This document shows, piece by piece, positions 39,365-48,063 of a stretch of DNA of 64,000 bases. Both the position numbers and the translations under genes were made by a program. The notes under the pieces are model-generated. The model was not told the origin of the DNA. It did no database searches and worked only from the letters and a program-made list of their open reading frames with translations. The DNA comes from Uruburuella testudinis (GTDB lineage Bacteria; Pseudomonadota; Gammaproteobacteria; Burkholderiales; Neisseriaceae). Position 1 is the first letter of the stretch. The number at the start of each line of letters is the position of its first letter. The stretch lies in the NCBI RefSeq assembly GCF_022870865.1, contig NZ_CP091508.1:930001-994000 (forward strand), read 5' to 3'.

Positions 39365-41521
39365 TTAATTGCGCACTACCCGGCGCACATGGGGGATGGC
39401 ATGCAGGGCGCGGATGATTTCGTTGAGCTGGTCGAGGTTTTGGGTTTTGATGAAAAACTTGAATTCGATAAAGCCCTCGGTGCCGGCCTGTTTCTGTGAG
39501 GGGGTTTCCACTGATTCGATGTCGGCATCGGCACCTGAAATGGCTTGTGCCATGGCGGCCAGCAGGCCGTGGGTGTCGCGCGCACCTACGGTCAGCTGGG
39601 TGCGGTAGCTGCGGTCGTGAATGCTTTCCCAGTCGGCATCGAGCTGTTGTTCGGGGTCGGCTTTCAAAACGTTGGCACAGGTGTCGCGGTGGATAATCAT
39701 GCCTTGGTCTTTGATGATGACTGCGCGGATGGCATCGCCCGGAATGGGGTTGCAGCATTGCGCCAGATGCACGCGGCCGGTTTCGCTGCCGTTGATTTTA
39801 ATCGGGCTGAGTTTGACTTCGTCGCCGAAATGTTCGCCGGCCAGCTCGGCAATGTGCATTGCTACGGAAACGGGCAGGGTGTGCCCCATGCCGACGCTGT
39901 AGAGCACGTCTTCAAAAGTGGTTTGTTTGTTATTGAGGTCGAGCAGGTATTTTTCTTTGAGGTCGTCAGACAGCAGTACGTTTTGCGGCAGCAGGCTGGA
40001 TAAGGCTTTTTGCAGTAGGTTTTCACCGAGCACGATGGCATCTTGGCGGTTCATGTTTTTAATGTAATTGCGGATGGCGCTGCGGGCGCGGCTAGATACG
40101 GCAAAGTTAAGCCATGCGGGGTTGGGCTTGGCCTGCTCCGATGTGATGATTTCGACCGAATCGCCGGTTTTCAGTTTGGTGCGCAGGGGCATCATGGTGT
40201 TGTTGATGCGCGCGGCCACGGTGCGGTTGCCGATGTCGGTATGTACGGCATAGGCGAAATCGATGGGGGTGGCGCCGTCGGGCAGCACCAGGATTTTGCC
40301 TTTTGGGGTGAGGATGTAGACTTCATCGGGGAACAAATCGACTTTGACATGTTCGAGAAATTCCATCGCATTGGCACTACGTGCCTGTAAATCAAGAATG
40401 TTTTGCAGCCATTGGTTGGTGCGTAAGGTGGCTTGGTCGACGGTGTTTTCGCCGGATTTGTAAATCCAGTGTCCCGCCACGCCGCCTTCGGCAACGGCAT
40501 CCATTTCGCGGGTGCGGATCTGTACTTCAATCGGTAGGCCGTAAGGCCCCACCAGTGTGGTGTGCAGGCTTTGGTAGCCGTTGCTTTTGGGGATGGCGAT
40601 GTAGTCTTTGATGCGGCCGGGCTTGGGTTGGTAAAGACCATGCAGTGCGCCGAGCGCGGCATAACAGGCGGGAATGCTGTTAACAATCACGCGGAAGCCG
40701 TAAATATCCATCACTTCGGCAAAGCGCAGGTTTTTGGCCTGCATTTTTTGGTGGATGCTGTAGAGGTTTTTTTCACGCCCTTTGATTTTGGCTTCGATAT
40801 TGGCGCTGACCAGGCGTTGGCTGAAGGCGCGCAATACTTTGCCGACCACGTCGCGGCGGTTGCGGCGGCTGGCCTTCATGGCTTTTTGCAGGGTTTCGTA
40901 GCGGCGCGGGTGCAGGTTTTGGAAAGATAAATCCTGCAATTCCTGATAGGCGTTGTTGAGACCGATGCGGTTGGCGATTTGGGCGTAGATTTCCAGCGTT
41001 TCCTGTGCGATGCGGCGGCGTTTTTCCGGCCGCATCGAGCCGAGCGTGCGCATGTTGTGCAGGCGGTCGGCCAGCTTGATGACGATAACGCGGATGTCTT
41101 TGGTCATGGCCAAAATCAGCTTGCGGAAGCTTTCGGCCTGGTGCTCGGCCTGGCTGTCGTATTCGAGTTTTTCGAGCTTGGAGAGGCCGTCTACCATTTC
41201 GGCAATGGTTTCGCCGAATTCGGCGGTCATTTCTACTTTGGAGACGCCGGTGTCTTCCAGCACATCGTGCATCACGCCGGCGCACAGGCCTTGGATATCC
41301 ATATGCCAGATCGCCAATTGGGTGGCGACGGCAAGCGGATGGGTGATGTAGGGTTCGCCGCTCTTGCGGGTTTGGCCGTCGTGGGCGTGAAAAGCGTATG
41401 CGCAGGCTTTTTCAAGCAGAGCTTGTTCTTCTTCCCTCAGGTAGGCCGCGGTGCGAAACAGCAGGCTGCGCGCTTCGGCAGTAAGGGAGTCATAAGGGGC
41501 TGTGGGCTTGGGAGCGGGCAT
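39365..41521 (-). CDS. spoT: Bifunctional (p)ppGpp synthetase/hydrolase
   Basis: This RelA/SpoT homologue makes and degrades the stringent-response alarmone. The 718-residue protein has an HD hydrolase domain with the intact His85-Asp86 (HDVLED). The synthetase domain (about 250-365) contains the substrate loop YIAIPKSNGYQSLHT. TGS (about 405-465), helical and C-terminal ACT (about 640-718) domains follow. Keeping the HD residues makes it SpoT/Rel-type, not a RelA-only synthetase. Its ATG (41521) overlaps the end of an uptake sequence (GCCGTCTGAATG), 21 bases after rpoZ. Confidence 0.95.
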   Translation of the reverse strand: MPAPKPTAPYDSLTAEARSLLFRTAAYLREEEQALLEKACAYAFHAHDGQTRKSGEPYITHPLAVATQLAIWHMDIQGLCAGVMHDVLEDTGVSKVEMTAEFGETIAEMVDGLSKLEKLEYDSQAEHQAESFRKLILAMTKDIRVIVIKLADRLHNMRTLGSMRPEKRRRIAQETLEIYAQIANRIGLNNAYQELQDLSFQNLHPRRYETLQKAMKASRRNRRDVVGKVLRAFSQRLVSANIEAKIKGREKNLYSIHQKMQAKNLRFAEVMDIYGFRVIVNSIPACYAALGALHGLYQPKPGRIKDYIAIPKSNGYQSLHTTLVGPYGLPIEVQIRTREMDAVAEGGVAGHWIYKSGENTVDQATLRTNQWLQNILDLQARSANAMEFLEHVKVDLFPDEVYILTPKGKILVLPDGATPIDFAYAVHTDIGNRTVAARINNTMMPLRTKLKTGDSVEIITSEQAKPNPAWLNFAVSSRARSAIRNYIKNMNRQDAIVLGENLLQKALSSLLPQNVLLSDDLKEKYLLDLNNKQTTFEDVLYSVGMGHTLPVSVAMHIAELAGEHFGDEVKLSPIKINGSETGRVHLAQCCNPIPGDAIRAVIIKDQGMIIHRDTCANVLKADPEQQLDADWESIHDRSYRTQLTVGARDTHGLLAAMAQAISGADADIESVETPSQKQAGTEGFIEFKFFIKTQNLDQLNEIIRALHAIPHVRRVVRN

Positions 41522-41542
41522 TCAGACGGCCTATCGGATGGG

Positions 41543-41749
41543 TTATTTGTTGCGCGACAATAATTCGGTGCCGATTTGGCCGGCGGCGATTTCGCGCAAA
41601 GCGGTAACGGTGGGCTTGTTGTTGCGGATGTCGTCAACCAGCGGTGTGGTGCCGTTTTCGAGCTGGCGTGCGCGGCGGGCGGCGGTGAGGGTGAGATCGA
41701 AATGGTTGGGGATTCTGCCAACGCAGTCTTCTACGGTGATTCGTGCCAT
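41543..41749 (-). CDS. rpoZ: RNA polymerase omega subunit
   Basis: The 68-residue protein begins [30 protein letters not shown], split here only by family variation, and is the omega subunit that helps assemble beta'. It lies between gmk and spoT, the usual order, 57 bases after gmk. Confidence 0.96.
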   Translation of the reverse strand: MARITVEDCVGRIPNHFDLTLTAARRARQLENGTTPLVDDIRNNKPTVTALREIAAGQIGTELLSRNK

Positions 41750-41806
41750 GATTGTGCTTTCTTTAAAAATAAAAAATAAAATAGGATGCGCTATTGTCGC
41801 TAATTT

Positions 41807-42424
41807 TCAGGAATTTTCCAACAGATTTTCAATAAATAATTGTTGGGACGATTGCTTTAATCTATGGGATTTGATGATGTGCAGTAAATCCATTTCGGCA
41901 GTTACCAAATCTTCGTTGACCACCACGTAATCGAATAAAAAAGCTTGTTCGATTTCGTGGCGGGCTTTGTTGAGGCGTTTGTTGATGATTTCGGGGCTGT
42001 CGGTGCCGCGGCCGTTGAGGCGTTCGGCCAGGGCTTGAAACGAAGGCGGCAGAATGAAGATGCTGCATGCATCGGGCAGGGTGCGGCGCACTTGTTCTGC
42101 GCCCTGGATGTCGATTTCAAGAATAACGTCGCAGCCTTTTTCAAGCAGGATATTGACGCCTTCAACACTGGTGCCGTAATAATTGTCGAACACTCTGGCG
42201 TGCTCAAGAAAGGCGCTTTCTCCAATCAGGGTTTCGAATTTTTCGGTATCGACAAAATAATAATGCTGGCCGTGAATTTCGCCCGGGCGCGCCGGACGGG
42301 TGGTGTGGGATACGGAAACGCGGATATCATCGTGGTTGTTGAGCAGCCGCGAAACCAGTGTGGTTTTGCCGGTGCCCGAAGCGGCGGAAATAATAAATAT
42401 ATTGCCTTTGCTGATATTGCGCAT
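41807..42424 (-). CDS. gmk: Guanylate kinase
   Basis: The 205-residue enzyme phosphorylates GMP to GDP. Its P-loop is SAASGTGKTTL (13-23). The GMP-binding region shows SHTTRPARPGEIHGQHYYF (about 39-57), and the YGT and ILEIDIQGA motifs follow. First gene of gmk-rpoZ-spoT, divergent from apt across 152 bases. Its position links GTP supply with ppGpp metabolism. Confidence 0.96.
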   Translation of the reverse strand: MRNISKGNIFIISAASGTGKTTLVSRLLNNHDDIRVSVSHTTRPARPGEIHGQHYYFVDTEKFETLIGESAFLEHARVFDNYYGTSVEGVNILLEKGCDVILEIDIQGAEQVRRTLPDACSIFILPPSFQALAERLNGRGTDSPEIINKRLNKARHEIEQAFLFDYVVVNEDLVTAEMDLLHIIKSHRLKQSSQQLFIENLLENS

Positions 42425-42489
42425 GATGTTTCCATGTGGTGGAGGGTGCTTTATTATGCCACAGCGGCCGATAGGGCGACAACGGCTGT

Positions 42490-42517
42490 TTGGCGGGCGC
42501 TAAAAATTTGTTACAAT
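42490..42517 (+). promoter_or_regulatory. Probable promoter of apt
   Basis: TTGGCG (42490-42495), 16-base spacer, TACAAT (42512-42517), 59 bases before the apt start. Confidence 0.6.
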
Positions 42518-42576
42518 AATGAGTTTGGGGAAGTTCGGCGCTGCCGGCGTTTTATGGTTTGTTAAAAGGAATTATT

Positions 42577-43143
42577 ATGTTTACTCATCCAGATGTGATG
42601 GGCGTGGCGGCGCTGGCCGAGAAAATCCGCAAAGTGCCCGATTGGCCTAAAAAAGGCATTTTGTTTCATGATATTACGCCGGTTTTGCAAAGCCCGGAAT
42701 ATTTTCGCCTGTTGGTTGATTTGATGGTGTATCGCTATATGGGGCAGAAAATCGATGTGGTGGCGGGGCTGGATGCACGCGGTTTCATTATCGGTGCGGC
42801 GCTGGCTTACCAGCTGAATGTGGGCTTTGTGCCGATTCGTAAAAAAGGCAAATTGCCGTTTGATACTTTGTCGCAAAGCTATGCGCTGGAATATGGCGAG
42901 GCTACGGTGGAGATTCATACCGATGCCATCCAACAGGGCGCGCGCGTATTGTTGGTGGATGATTTGGTGGCCACGGGCGGTACGATGCAGGCCGGGGTGG
43001 AGCTGATCCGCAAATTGGGCGGCGAGGTGGTTGAAGCTGCTGCTATTTTAGAGTTTACCGATTTGCCCGGCGGCAAGAATATGCGTGAGAAAGGTGTGCC
43101 CTTGTTTACGCTTTATCAAAACGACGGATCTATGCCGGCTTGA
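42577..43143 (+). CDS. apt: Adenine phosphoribosyltransferase
   Basis: Apt salvages adenine to AMP with PRPP. The 188-residue protein has [14 protein letters not shown] (124-137), the PRPP-binding loop, and [14 protein letters not shown] near the N-terminus. ATG 42577 follows AAAAGGA; six extra in-frame codons upstream are not conserved. Monocistronic with a DUS-pair terminator. Confidence 0.95.
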   Translation: MFTHPDVMGVAALAEKIRKVPDWPKKGILFHDITPVLQSPEYFRLLVDLMVYRYMGQKIDVVAGLDARGFIIGAALAYQLNVGFVPIRKKGKLPFDTLSQSYALEYGEATVEIHTDAIQQGARVLLVDDLVATGGTMQAGVELIRKLGGEVVEAAAILEFTDLPGGKNMREKGVPLFTLYQNDGSMPA

Positions 43144-43177
43144 TGCAGGCTTGGTGTTGTTGGGGTATTTGAAAGAA

Positions 43178-43209
43178 AGGCCGTCTGAACGATTGGGTTC
43201 AGACGGCCT
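43178..43209 (+). terminator. DUS-pair terminator after apt
   Basis: AGGCCGTCTGAA (43178-43189) and TTCAGACGGCCT (43198-43209) followed by TTTTT. It also lies just past the pbpG stop on the other strand. Confidence 0.82.
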
Positions 43210-43232
43210 TTTTCATGATATTCGAATGCGCA

Positions 43233-44180
43233 TCAAGAGCGGCGTTGCAGCATCCAGGATTCGATTTTGCGCGCATCGTTTACCCGGCTGAGTGATGAGG
43301 GGGAGTTGAGCAATACGATGGTAACCGGCTGGCTTTGCACATTGGCTTTAACCACCATTGAGCGGCCGGCTTCGCGGATATAGCCGGTTTTCTGCAACTC
43401 GATATTCCAACCGCCTTCACGCACCAGGGCGTTGGAGTTTTTATAGGTTTGCTGGCGGCCGGCGCTGGTGTAAACCGAGCCGTGGTTAGACGTGCTGTTG
43501 CGGCGGATGAGCGGGTATTTATTGGCGGCCTGCACCATTTTGCTCAAATCGCTGGCGGTTGAAACATTGCGGAAATCCAGGCCGGTGGGCTCATAAAAAC
43601 GGGTGTTGTGCATGCCGAGGCTTTGGGCTTTGCGGTTCATGGCTTCGACAAAGGCGCTCATGCCGCCCGGGTAGCTGCGCCCGAGTGCGTGAGTGGCGCG
43701 GTTTTCGCTGCTCATCAGGCTCAGGTGGAGCATTTCGCCGCGGGTCAGTGTGGTGCCGATAGACAGGCGGCTGCCGGTGCCTTTGAGGCGGTCGATTTCC
43801 GCCGGGGTGATGGTGATTTGCTCGCTCATGTTCTGACCCGCATCCAATACCACCATCGCCGACATCAGCTTGGAAATCGAGGCAATCGGCATCACGCGGT
43901 TGGGGCTTTTCTGATACAGCACTTCGCCGGTGCGGTCGTTCACAATCAGTGCCGACTGAGAAGAGAGCAGGGGGCCGGCCATGGCGGCTTGCACTTCTAC
44001 CTGCTCGGCCGGATTTTGAATCACAAAAGCACCGAGCGGATCATTATCGGTGGGGAAGTTTTGCTCTAAAAATTGGCCGAGCACATCAAGGTTGTCGGCA
44101 GCGGCCGGCAGGGATACGCCTGCCAATCCGACACTCAAACAGACGGCAATGATTTTTTTATGGATGGATATAATCTTCAT
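43233..44180 (-). CDS. pbpG: D-alanyl-D-alanine endopeptidase (PBP7 type)
   Basis: A periplasmic low-molecular-weight penicillin-binding protein that cuts peptidoglycan cross-links. The 315-residue precursor has a signal peptide ending near LPAAA-D. Catalytic motifs are SISK (101-104), SEN (158-160) and KTG (264-266). The short C-terminus without the PBP5 beta domain points to the PBP7/PbpG class. It is divergent from clpX. Confidence 0.92.
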   Translation of the reverse strand: MKIISIHKKIIAVCLSVGLAGVSLPAAADNLDVLGQFLEQNFPTDNDPLGAFVIQNPAEQVEVQAAMAGPLLSSQSALIVNDRTGEVLYQKSPNRVMPIASISKLMSAMVVLDAGQNMSEQITITPAEIDRLKGTGSRLSIGTTLTRGEMLHLSLMSSENRATHALGRSYPGGMSAFVEAMNRKAQSLGMHNTRFYEPTGLDFRNVSTASDLSKMVQAANKYPLIRRNSTSNHGSVYTSAGRQQTYKNSNALVREGGWNIELQKTGYIREAGRSMVVKANVQSQPVTIVLLNSPSSLSRVNDARKIESWMLQRRS

Positions 44181-44399
44181 AATCGGGTTCCGGCTTGGGG
44201 TTTGGGCGGGTGCAAGACGTTGCTTCTAAAGGCAATGATGTAGAAAGTGAATATGTATTTGTAAGCTATTGTGTTGAAAAACAGGCGGCTTGTAAAGTAG
44301 TGTAGTAAAAATTTTCGTTTGTTTGCATAGGTTTGGCGGTTTTGTTGCATTAATTAGGCCGTCTGAAAAAGTAAGGCTGTGCAAAACATGCTGTTCGGT

Positions 44400-44428
44400 T
44401 TGATAATCGGGCGGATAGTTATTATACT
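44400..44428 (+). promoter_or_regulatory. Sigma-70 promoter of clpX
   Basis: TTGATA (44400-44405), a 17-base spacer, TATACT (44423-44428), 52 bases before the clpX ATG. The rest of the 300-base gap 44181-44480 holds one DUS (44357-44368) and AT-rich sequence. Confidence 0.7.
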
Positions 44429-44480
44429 TGTCGCTTTGGTGGGGCTGCGGCCTCCAAACTTATGCAACGAATCGAAAAGT

Positions 44481-45764
44481 ATGTCTGACGAAAAACACGT
44501 TTGCTCGTTTTGCGGCAAATCCGAGCATGAAGTAAAGAATTTAATCGAAGGCGAACATGCGTTTATCTGCAACGAATGCGTGGAAACCTGCGGTGTGATG
44601 CTGCAAGGCCAATTTGACGATGAGGGCGAAACACCCGCTTCGGAAGAGGGTGGCAAGCTGCCTACGCCTGCCGAAATCGTGGTGAATCTGAATGATCACG
44701 TTATCGGGCAGGAGCAGGCCAAAAAAGCGCTGGCAGTGGCGGTTTACAATCATTACAAACGCCTGCGCCATCCGAAAAGCGGCGATAAGGTCGAGCTGTC
44801 GAAAAGCAATATTTTGCTGATCGGCCCCACCGGATCGGGTAAAACACTGTTGGCGCAATCTTTGGCGCGCAAACTGGATGTGCCGTTTGTGATGGCCGAT
44901 GCCACCACGCTGACCGAGGCGGGTTATGTCGGCGAAGATGTGGAGCAAATCATCACCAAGTTGCTGGGCAAATGTGATTTTGATGTTGAAAAAGCCCAGC
45001 GCGGCATTGTGTATATTGATGAAATCGACAAAATTTCACGTAAAAGCGACAACCCTTCGATTACCCGCGATGTGTCGGGCGAGGGTGTGCAGCAGGCGCT
45101 GTTGAAGCTGGTGGAAGGCACGGTGGCTTCGGTGCCGCCGCAAGGCGGGCGCAAACACCCGAATCAGGAATTTATCAATGTCGACACCACCAATATTCTG
45201 TTTATCTGCGGCGGCGCATTTGCCGGCTTGGAAAAAGTCATCCGCCAGCGTACTGAAAAAGGCGGCATCGGTTTTGGTGCCGTGGTAAGCAGCAAAGATG
45301 AAAACATTAATGTTTCCGAGCTGTTTGAAACGGTAGAGCCTGAAGATTTAATTAAATTCGGCCTGATTCCCGAGCTTATCGGCCGTTTGCCGGTGATTGC
45401 AACTTTGGCCGAGCTGGATGAAGATGCGCTGGTGAATATCCTTACCGAGCCGAAAAATGCCTTGGTGAAGCAATATCAGGCGCTGTTTGCCATGGAAGGT
45501 GTGGAGCTGGAAGTGTTGCCCTCGGCTCTGCATGCCATCGCCAAGCAGGCCATGGAACGGAAAACCGGCGCCCGCGGCTTGCGTTCGATTGTGGAGCGCA
45601 GTTTGCTCGACACCATGTATATGTTGCCTGATTTGAAAGAAATCAAAAAAGTGGTGGTTAATGAGGGTGTGATCAATCAAGGCGAACAGCCGAAGTTATT
45701 GTGTGCCGACGGCAGTGAATATGCGGCGCAGAAGAAAAAAGGCAAACACAAACCTGCTGCCTGA
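44481..45764 (+). CDS. clpX: ATP-dependent Clp protease ATP-binding subunit ClpX
   Basis: ClpX unfolds substrates for ClpP. The 427-residue protein has the N-terminal zinc domain (Cys8, Cys11, Cys30, Cys33) and an AAA+ core with Walker A GPTGSGKT (about 118-125), Walker [11 protein letters not shown] and the pore-loop GYVGED. The IGF loop for ClpP docking appears as GIGFGA. ATG 44481 fits the zinc domain; the open frame starts earlier at 44379 but across the promoter. clpP is not adjacent. Confidence 0.96.
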   Translation: MSDEKHVCSFCGKSEHEVKNLIEGEHAFICNECVETCGVMLQGQFDDEGETPASEEGGKLPTPAEIVVNLNDHVIGQEQAKKALAVAVYNHYKRLRHPKSGDKVELSKSNILLIGPTGSGKTLLAQSLARKLDVPFVMADATTLTEAGYVGEDVEQIITKLLGKCDFDVEKAQRGIVYIDEIDKISRKSDNPSITRDVSGEGVQQALLKLVEGTVASVPPQGGRKHPNQEFINVDTTNILFICGGAFAGLEKVIRQRTEKGGIGFGAVVSSKDENINVSELFETVEPEDLIKFGLIPELIGRLPVIATLAELDEDALVNILTEPKNALVKQYQALFAMEGVELEVLPSALHAIAKQAMERKTGARGLRSIVERSLLDTMYMLPDLKEIKKVVVNEGVINQGEQPKLLCADGSEYAAQKKKGKHKPAA

Positions 45765-45790
45765 TTTTTATGGTTAGACAGGTTATCATC

Positions 45791-45821
45791 AGGCCGTCTG
45801 AACGTGTTGTTCAGACGGCCT
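45791..45821 (+). terminator. DUS-pair terminator after clpX
   Basis: AGGCCGTCTGAA (45791-45802) and TTCAGACGGCCT (45810-45821), extended by ATC/GAT. Confidence 0.75.
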
Positions 45822-45914
45822 GATGATTGTTTGGCGGCCATACCGTTTGGGTTTTGTAGGTAGAACCTGTGCGACAAATTTTATTTTGCCTGTGAAGCAT
45901 CCTTTTCACATCTG

Positions 45915-45944
45915 AGGCCGTCTGAAACTTTTTTCAGACGGCCT
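45915..45944. terminator. Second DUS inverted pair downstream of clpX
   Basis: GAGGCCGTCTGAAA / TTTCAGACGGCCTC palindrome about 90 bases after the first pair. Confidence 0.5.
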
Positions 45945-46028
45945 CAGACTTCTATTCATTCACAAAAGTAAGCGAATGAGGCGAGCCAATACCATCAGGT
46001 TATTTGGGCATAAAGAGCCTTTGACTCT

Positions 46029-46340
46029 TTACCCCCACCCTAATCCTCCCCCGTTGGGACGGGGAGGGAACCGAATGCGGCAACCTCAAGCGAATGTGGC
46101 AACCTCAAGCGAATGCGGCAACCTCAAGCGAATGTGGCAACCTCAAGCGAATGCGGCAACCTCAAGCGAATGCGGCAACCTCAAGCGAATGTCGCAACCT
46201 CAAGCGAATGCGGCAACCTCAAGCGAATGCGGCAACCTCAAGCGAATGTCGCAACCTCAAGCGAATGTCGCAACCTCAAGCGAATGCCGCAACCTCAAAT
46301 GGATAACGCCGGATAACTTCATTTCGCCAACCCGATAGTT
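46029..46340. repeat. Family-C repeat carrying a 12-copy 19-bp minisatellite
   Basis: The frame TTTACCCCCACCCTAATCC ... GGGAACCGAATG and the closing GCCGGATAACTTC ... GCCAACCCG match the copy at 23453-23550. Between them, CAACCTCAA recurs exactly every 19 bases twelve times (first at 46081, last at 46290). Units differ only at the two bases after GAATG (TG, CG, TC, CC before GC). All three forward frames stay open because 19 is not a multiple of 3 and the unit has no stop. Confidence 0.92.
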
Positions 46341-46390
46341 GCTACGGGGGTATAGGGTGGGTTCTGCTCACGAAAACCCTGCGCACGCAA

Positions 46391-46424
46391 AGGCCGTCTG
46401 AAATATCTGTATTTCAGACGGCCT
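46391..46424 (-). terminator. DUS-pair terminator after the Slam gene
   Basis: AGGCCGTCTGAA (46391-46402) and TTCAGACGGCCT (46413-46424), about 20 bases after the minus-strand stop. Confidence 0.72.
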
Positions 46425-46443
46425 TTTGTTGATTGGCAGGTTG

Positions 46444-47838
46444 TTAAAAGGTTTTGCTGAAGGTGAGGTTCAATTGTTTGCTGTGGCTGTCGTAAAGGGC
46501 GATATTCGAGCGGGTGCGGCTGTATTGCAGTGCCAGTTCGGGGGCGATGCCGCGCCATTGCCAATTGCGTTTGAGGGCGGTCAGGCGGCCGCTGTAGCGT
46601 TGTTCGCGCCGGGTTTGTTTGAAAAAAGCCGCTTCGCCGCGATAGCGGGTGTGTTGGTAGCCGATGTGGGCGCCGAGGGTGAGCTGCTGCCAGTTGAAGT
46701 TGTGCCGCAGTGAGGCTTCGGTGCCGATGCTGTCGAAGCTGTAGGCTTTTTCTTCGGCGCGGTTGATGCCGCCGTAGAGCGAGGTACGGTAGTCGGTGCG
46801 GCCGCCGGCGGTGCCGCTGATGCCGGTGTTGAACCAATGCTGGTGGGCGCGCATGTAGCGGTATTCGGGGCGGTAGTGCAGTTGTTGGCTCTCCCAGCCG
46901 GCAAACCATTGTTTGTTGCTGCCCCACGGTTGTGCATAATCGATTTTGACAATGGCGCCCAAATAGAGTGCGCGTTGACGGTATTGTACATGCTGTATGC
47001 CGACGGCGGCTTGCAGGTGGCGGCGGCTGCCGTGCGGGCTGAGGGTGCGGCCGAGCAGGGCGCGGGTGTAGAGGCTGTCGTTGTGGCGGCCGCTGTGTTC
47101 CTGCCAGGCGGCCATGCCTTCGGCAAACCAGCGGTGTTGGTGGCCGAAACGGTAGCGGCCGCCTGCCTGTATGTTGAGCCCTATGCCGGATTTTGCGCGG
47201 TTGTCGGGGCTGAGCGTGAAGGTTTCGCCGTTGATTTCTACGGTTTCGTGGCGGCTGCCTTGGTTGATGTTGCTGCCGGGGGCGAGGGTGGCGCTGACCT
47301 GCCAGGTGAGGCGCTCGCGCTTGATGGCTTGCAAATAGCGTTCGACGTTTTTCTGCACGGCTTCGGGCAGCGCCAGGCTTTGTGCCAGGCGGAAGTGGTA
47401 TTCGGCGGCTTCGGCATCGCCACTTTGCCATAAGGATTTTGCCAATTCCAAACGCGGGCGCGGCAGGTTGCTGTTGTGTTCGAGCATTTGGCGGTAATAG
47501 GCGGCGGCTTGTTTGGGCTGTTGCCGCTGTTCGGCAATCTGCCCGGCGAGAAACAGGGCATCCAGATTGTTGGGTTCGGCAGCCAATAGTGCGTTGATTT
47601 GTGCCTCAGCCTGCGTCCAGCGGCTGTGTTTCATGGCGTTTAGCACCGGGGCGAGCGGGTGCGGCACGTGGGCGACGTCTGCCGGCGGCAGGGCTTCAGG
47701 CGGTGTGGCGGGGGGCTCGGACAGCGGTTGGGAATGGTCGTGCGGCCGGTATTCGGGCGGCACGGGGACGGCTATTTCGGGGTTTTGGGCTTGGGCGGCG
47801 GCGCTGAGGCCGCACAATATCAATAAGAGGATGCGCAT
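46444..47838 (-). CDS. Slam-type surface lipoprotein assembly modulator
   Basis: Slam proteins move lipoproteins across the outer membrane to the cell surface. The 464-residue protein (from ATG 47838; a TTG nine bases earlier is possible) has a signal peptide ending AAAQA-Q and a Pro-rich linker (about 20-55). A tetratricopeptide segment follows (about 60-175: LDALFLAGQIAEQRQQPKQAAAYYRQML). The C-terminal half is an alternating-residue beta-barrel ending in the outer-membrane signature LNLTFSKTF. This order (periplasmic TPR plus DUF560 barrel) is the Slam plan. It lies behind a lipoprotein gene and a TonB-dependent receptor, so its client is probably that lipoprotein. Confidence 0.85.
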   Translation of the reverse strand: MRILLLILCGLSAAAQAQNPEIAVPVPPEYRPHDHSQPLSEPPATPPEALPPADVAHVPHPLAPVLNAMKHSRWTQAEAQINALLAAEPNNLDALFLAGQIAEQRQQPKQAAAYYRQMLEHNSNLPRPRLELAKSLWQSGDAEAAEYHFRLAQSLALPEAVQKNVERYLQAIKRERLTWQVSATLAPGSNINQGSRHETVEINGETFTLSPDNRAKSGIGLNIQAGGRYRFGHQHRWFAEGMAAWQEHSGRHNDSLYTRALLGRTLSPHGSRRHLQAAVGIQHVQYRQRALYLGAIVKIDYAQPWGSNKQWFAGWESQQLHYRPEYRYMRAHQHWFNTGISGTAGGRTDYRTSLYGGINRAEEKAYSFDSIGTEASLRHNFNWQQLTLGAHIGYQHTRYRGEAAFFKQTRREQRYSGRLTALKRNWQWRGIAPELALQYSRTRSNIALYDSHSKQLNLTFSKTF

Positions 47839-47863
47839 GGTTTTCAAGATTTTATGGGTGGTT

Positions 47864-47876
47864 AGGACACCCTAGG
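47864..47876. repeat. Solo end of a MITE-like element
   Basis: AGGACACCCTAGG matches the outer end of the MITE-like family and lies about 25 bases upstream of the Slam start. No other part of the element is visible. Confidence 0.35.
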
Positions 47877-47882
47877 TAAAAC

Positions 47883-47931
47883 AGGCCGTCTGAATGGTTG
47901 CTTGCGGCTTTCAGACGGCCTGTGTGGTGGT
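47883..47931 (-). terminator. DUS inverted pair between lipoprotein and Slam genes
   Basis: AGGCCGTCTGAA (47883-47894) and TTCAGACGGCCT (47920-47931), a 12-bp stem with a 25-base loop. It may reduce transcription into Slam. Confidence 0.55.
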
Positions 47932-48063
47932 TGGGCAACTTGCCATCGGTTTGATACACGGCTACCGGAAAACAAGGATGTTGTTGGATGGCGACCCAAC
48001 CCAACTTGCGTTTCCGCCGTTTGCCGTGTGTTCAGCTTGCAAACGGCAGAGGGGTTATCCGCT

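Larger units (their letters stand above)
45765..46443. other. Gene-free repeat region between clpX and the Slam gene
   Basis: It holds two DUS pairs (45791-45821, 45915-45944), a family-B repeat end (45955-46010), a family-C repeat with the 19-bp minisatellite (46029-46340) and the Slam-side terminator (46391-46424). Open frames here are products of the minisatellite and not genes. Confidence 0.65.

Noticed and set aside
46076..46300. Minisatellite as a CRISPR array
   Set aside because: The unit is 19 bases with no variable spacers; it is a plain tandem repeat.
46094..46316. Three overlapping frames of 67-120 residues with QANAATSSECGNLKRM repeats
   Set aside because: They are the 19-bp minisatellite read in three frames; codon phase shifts each unit and no start signals exist.
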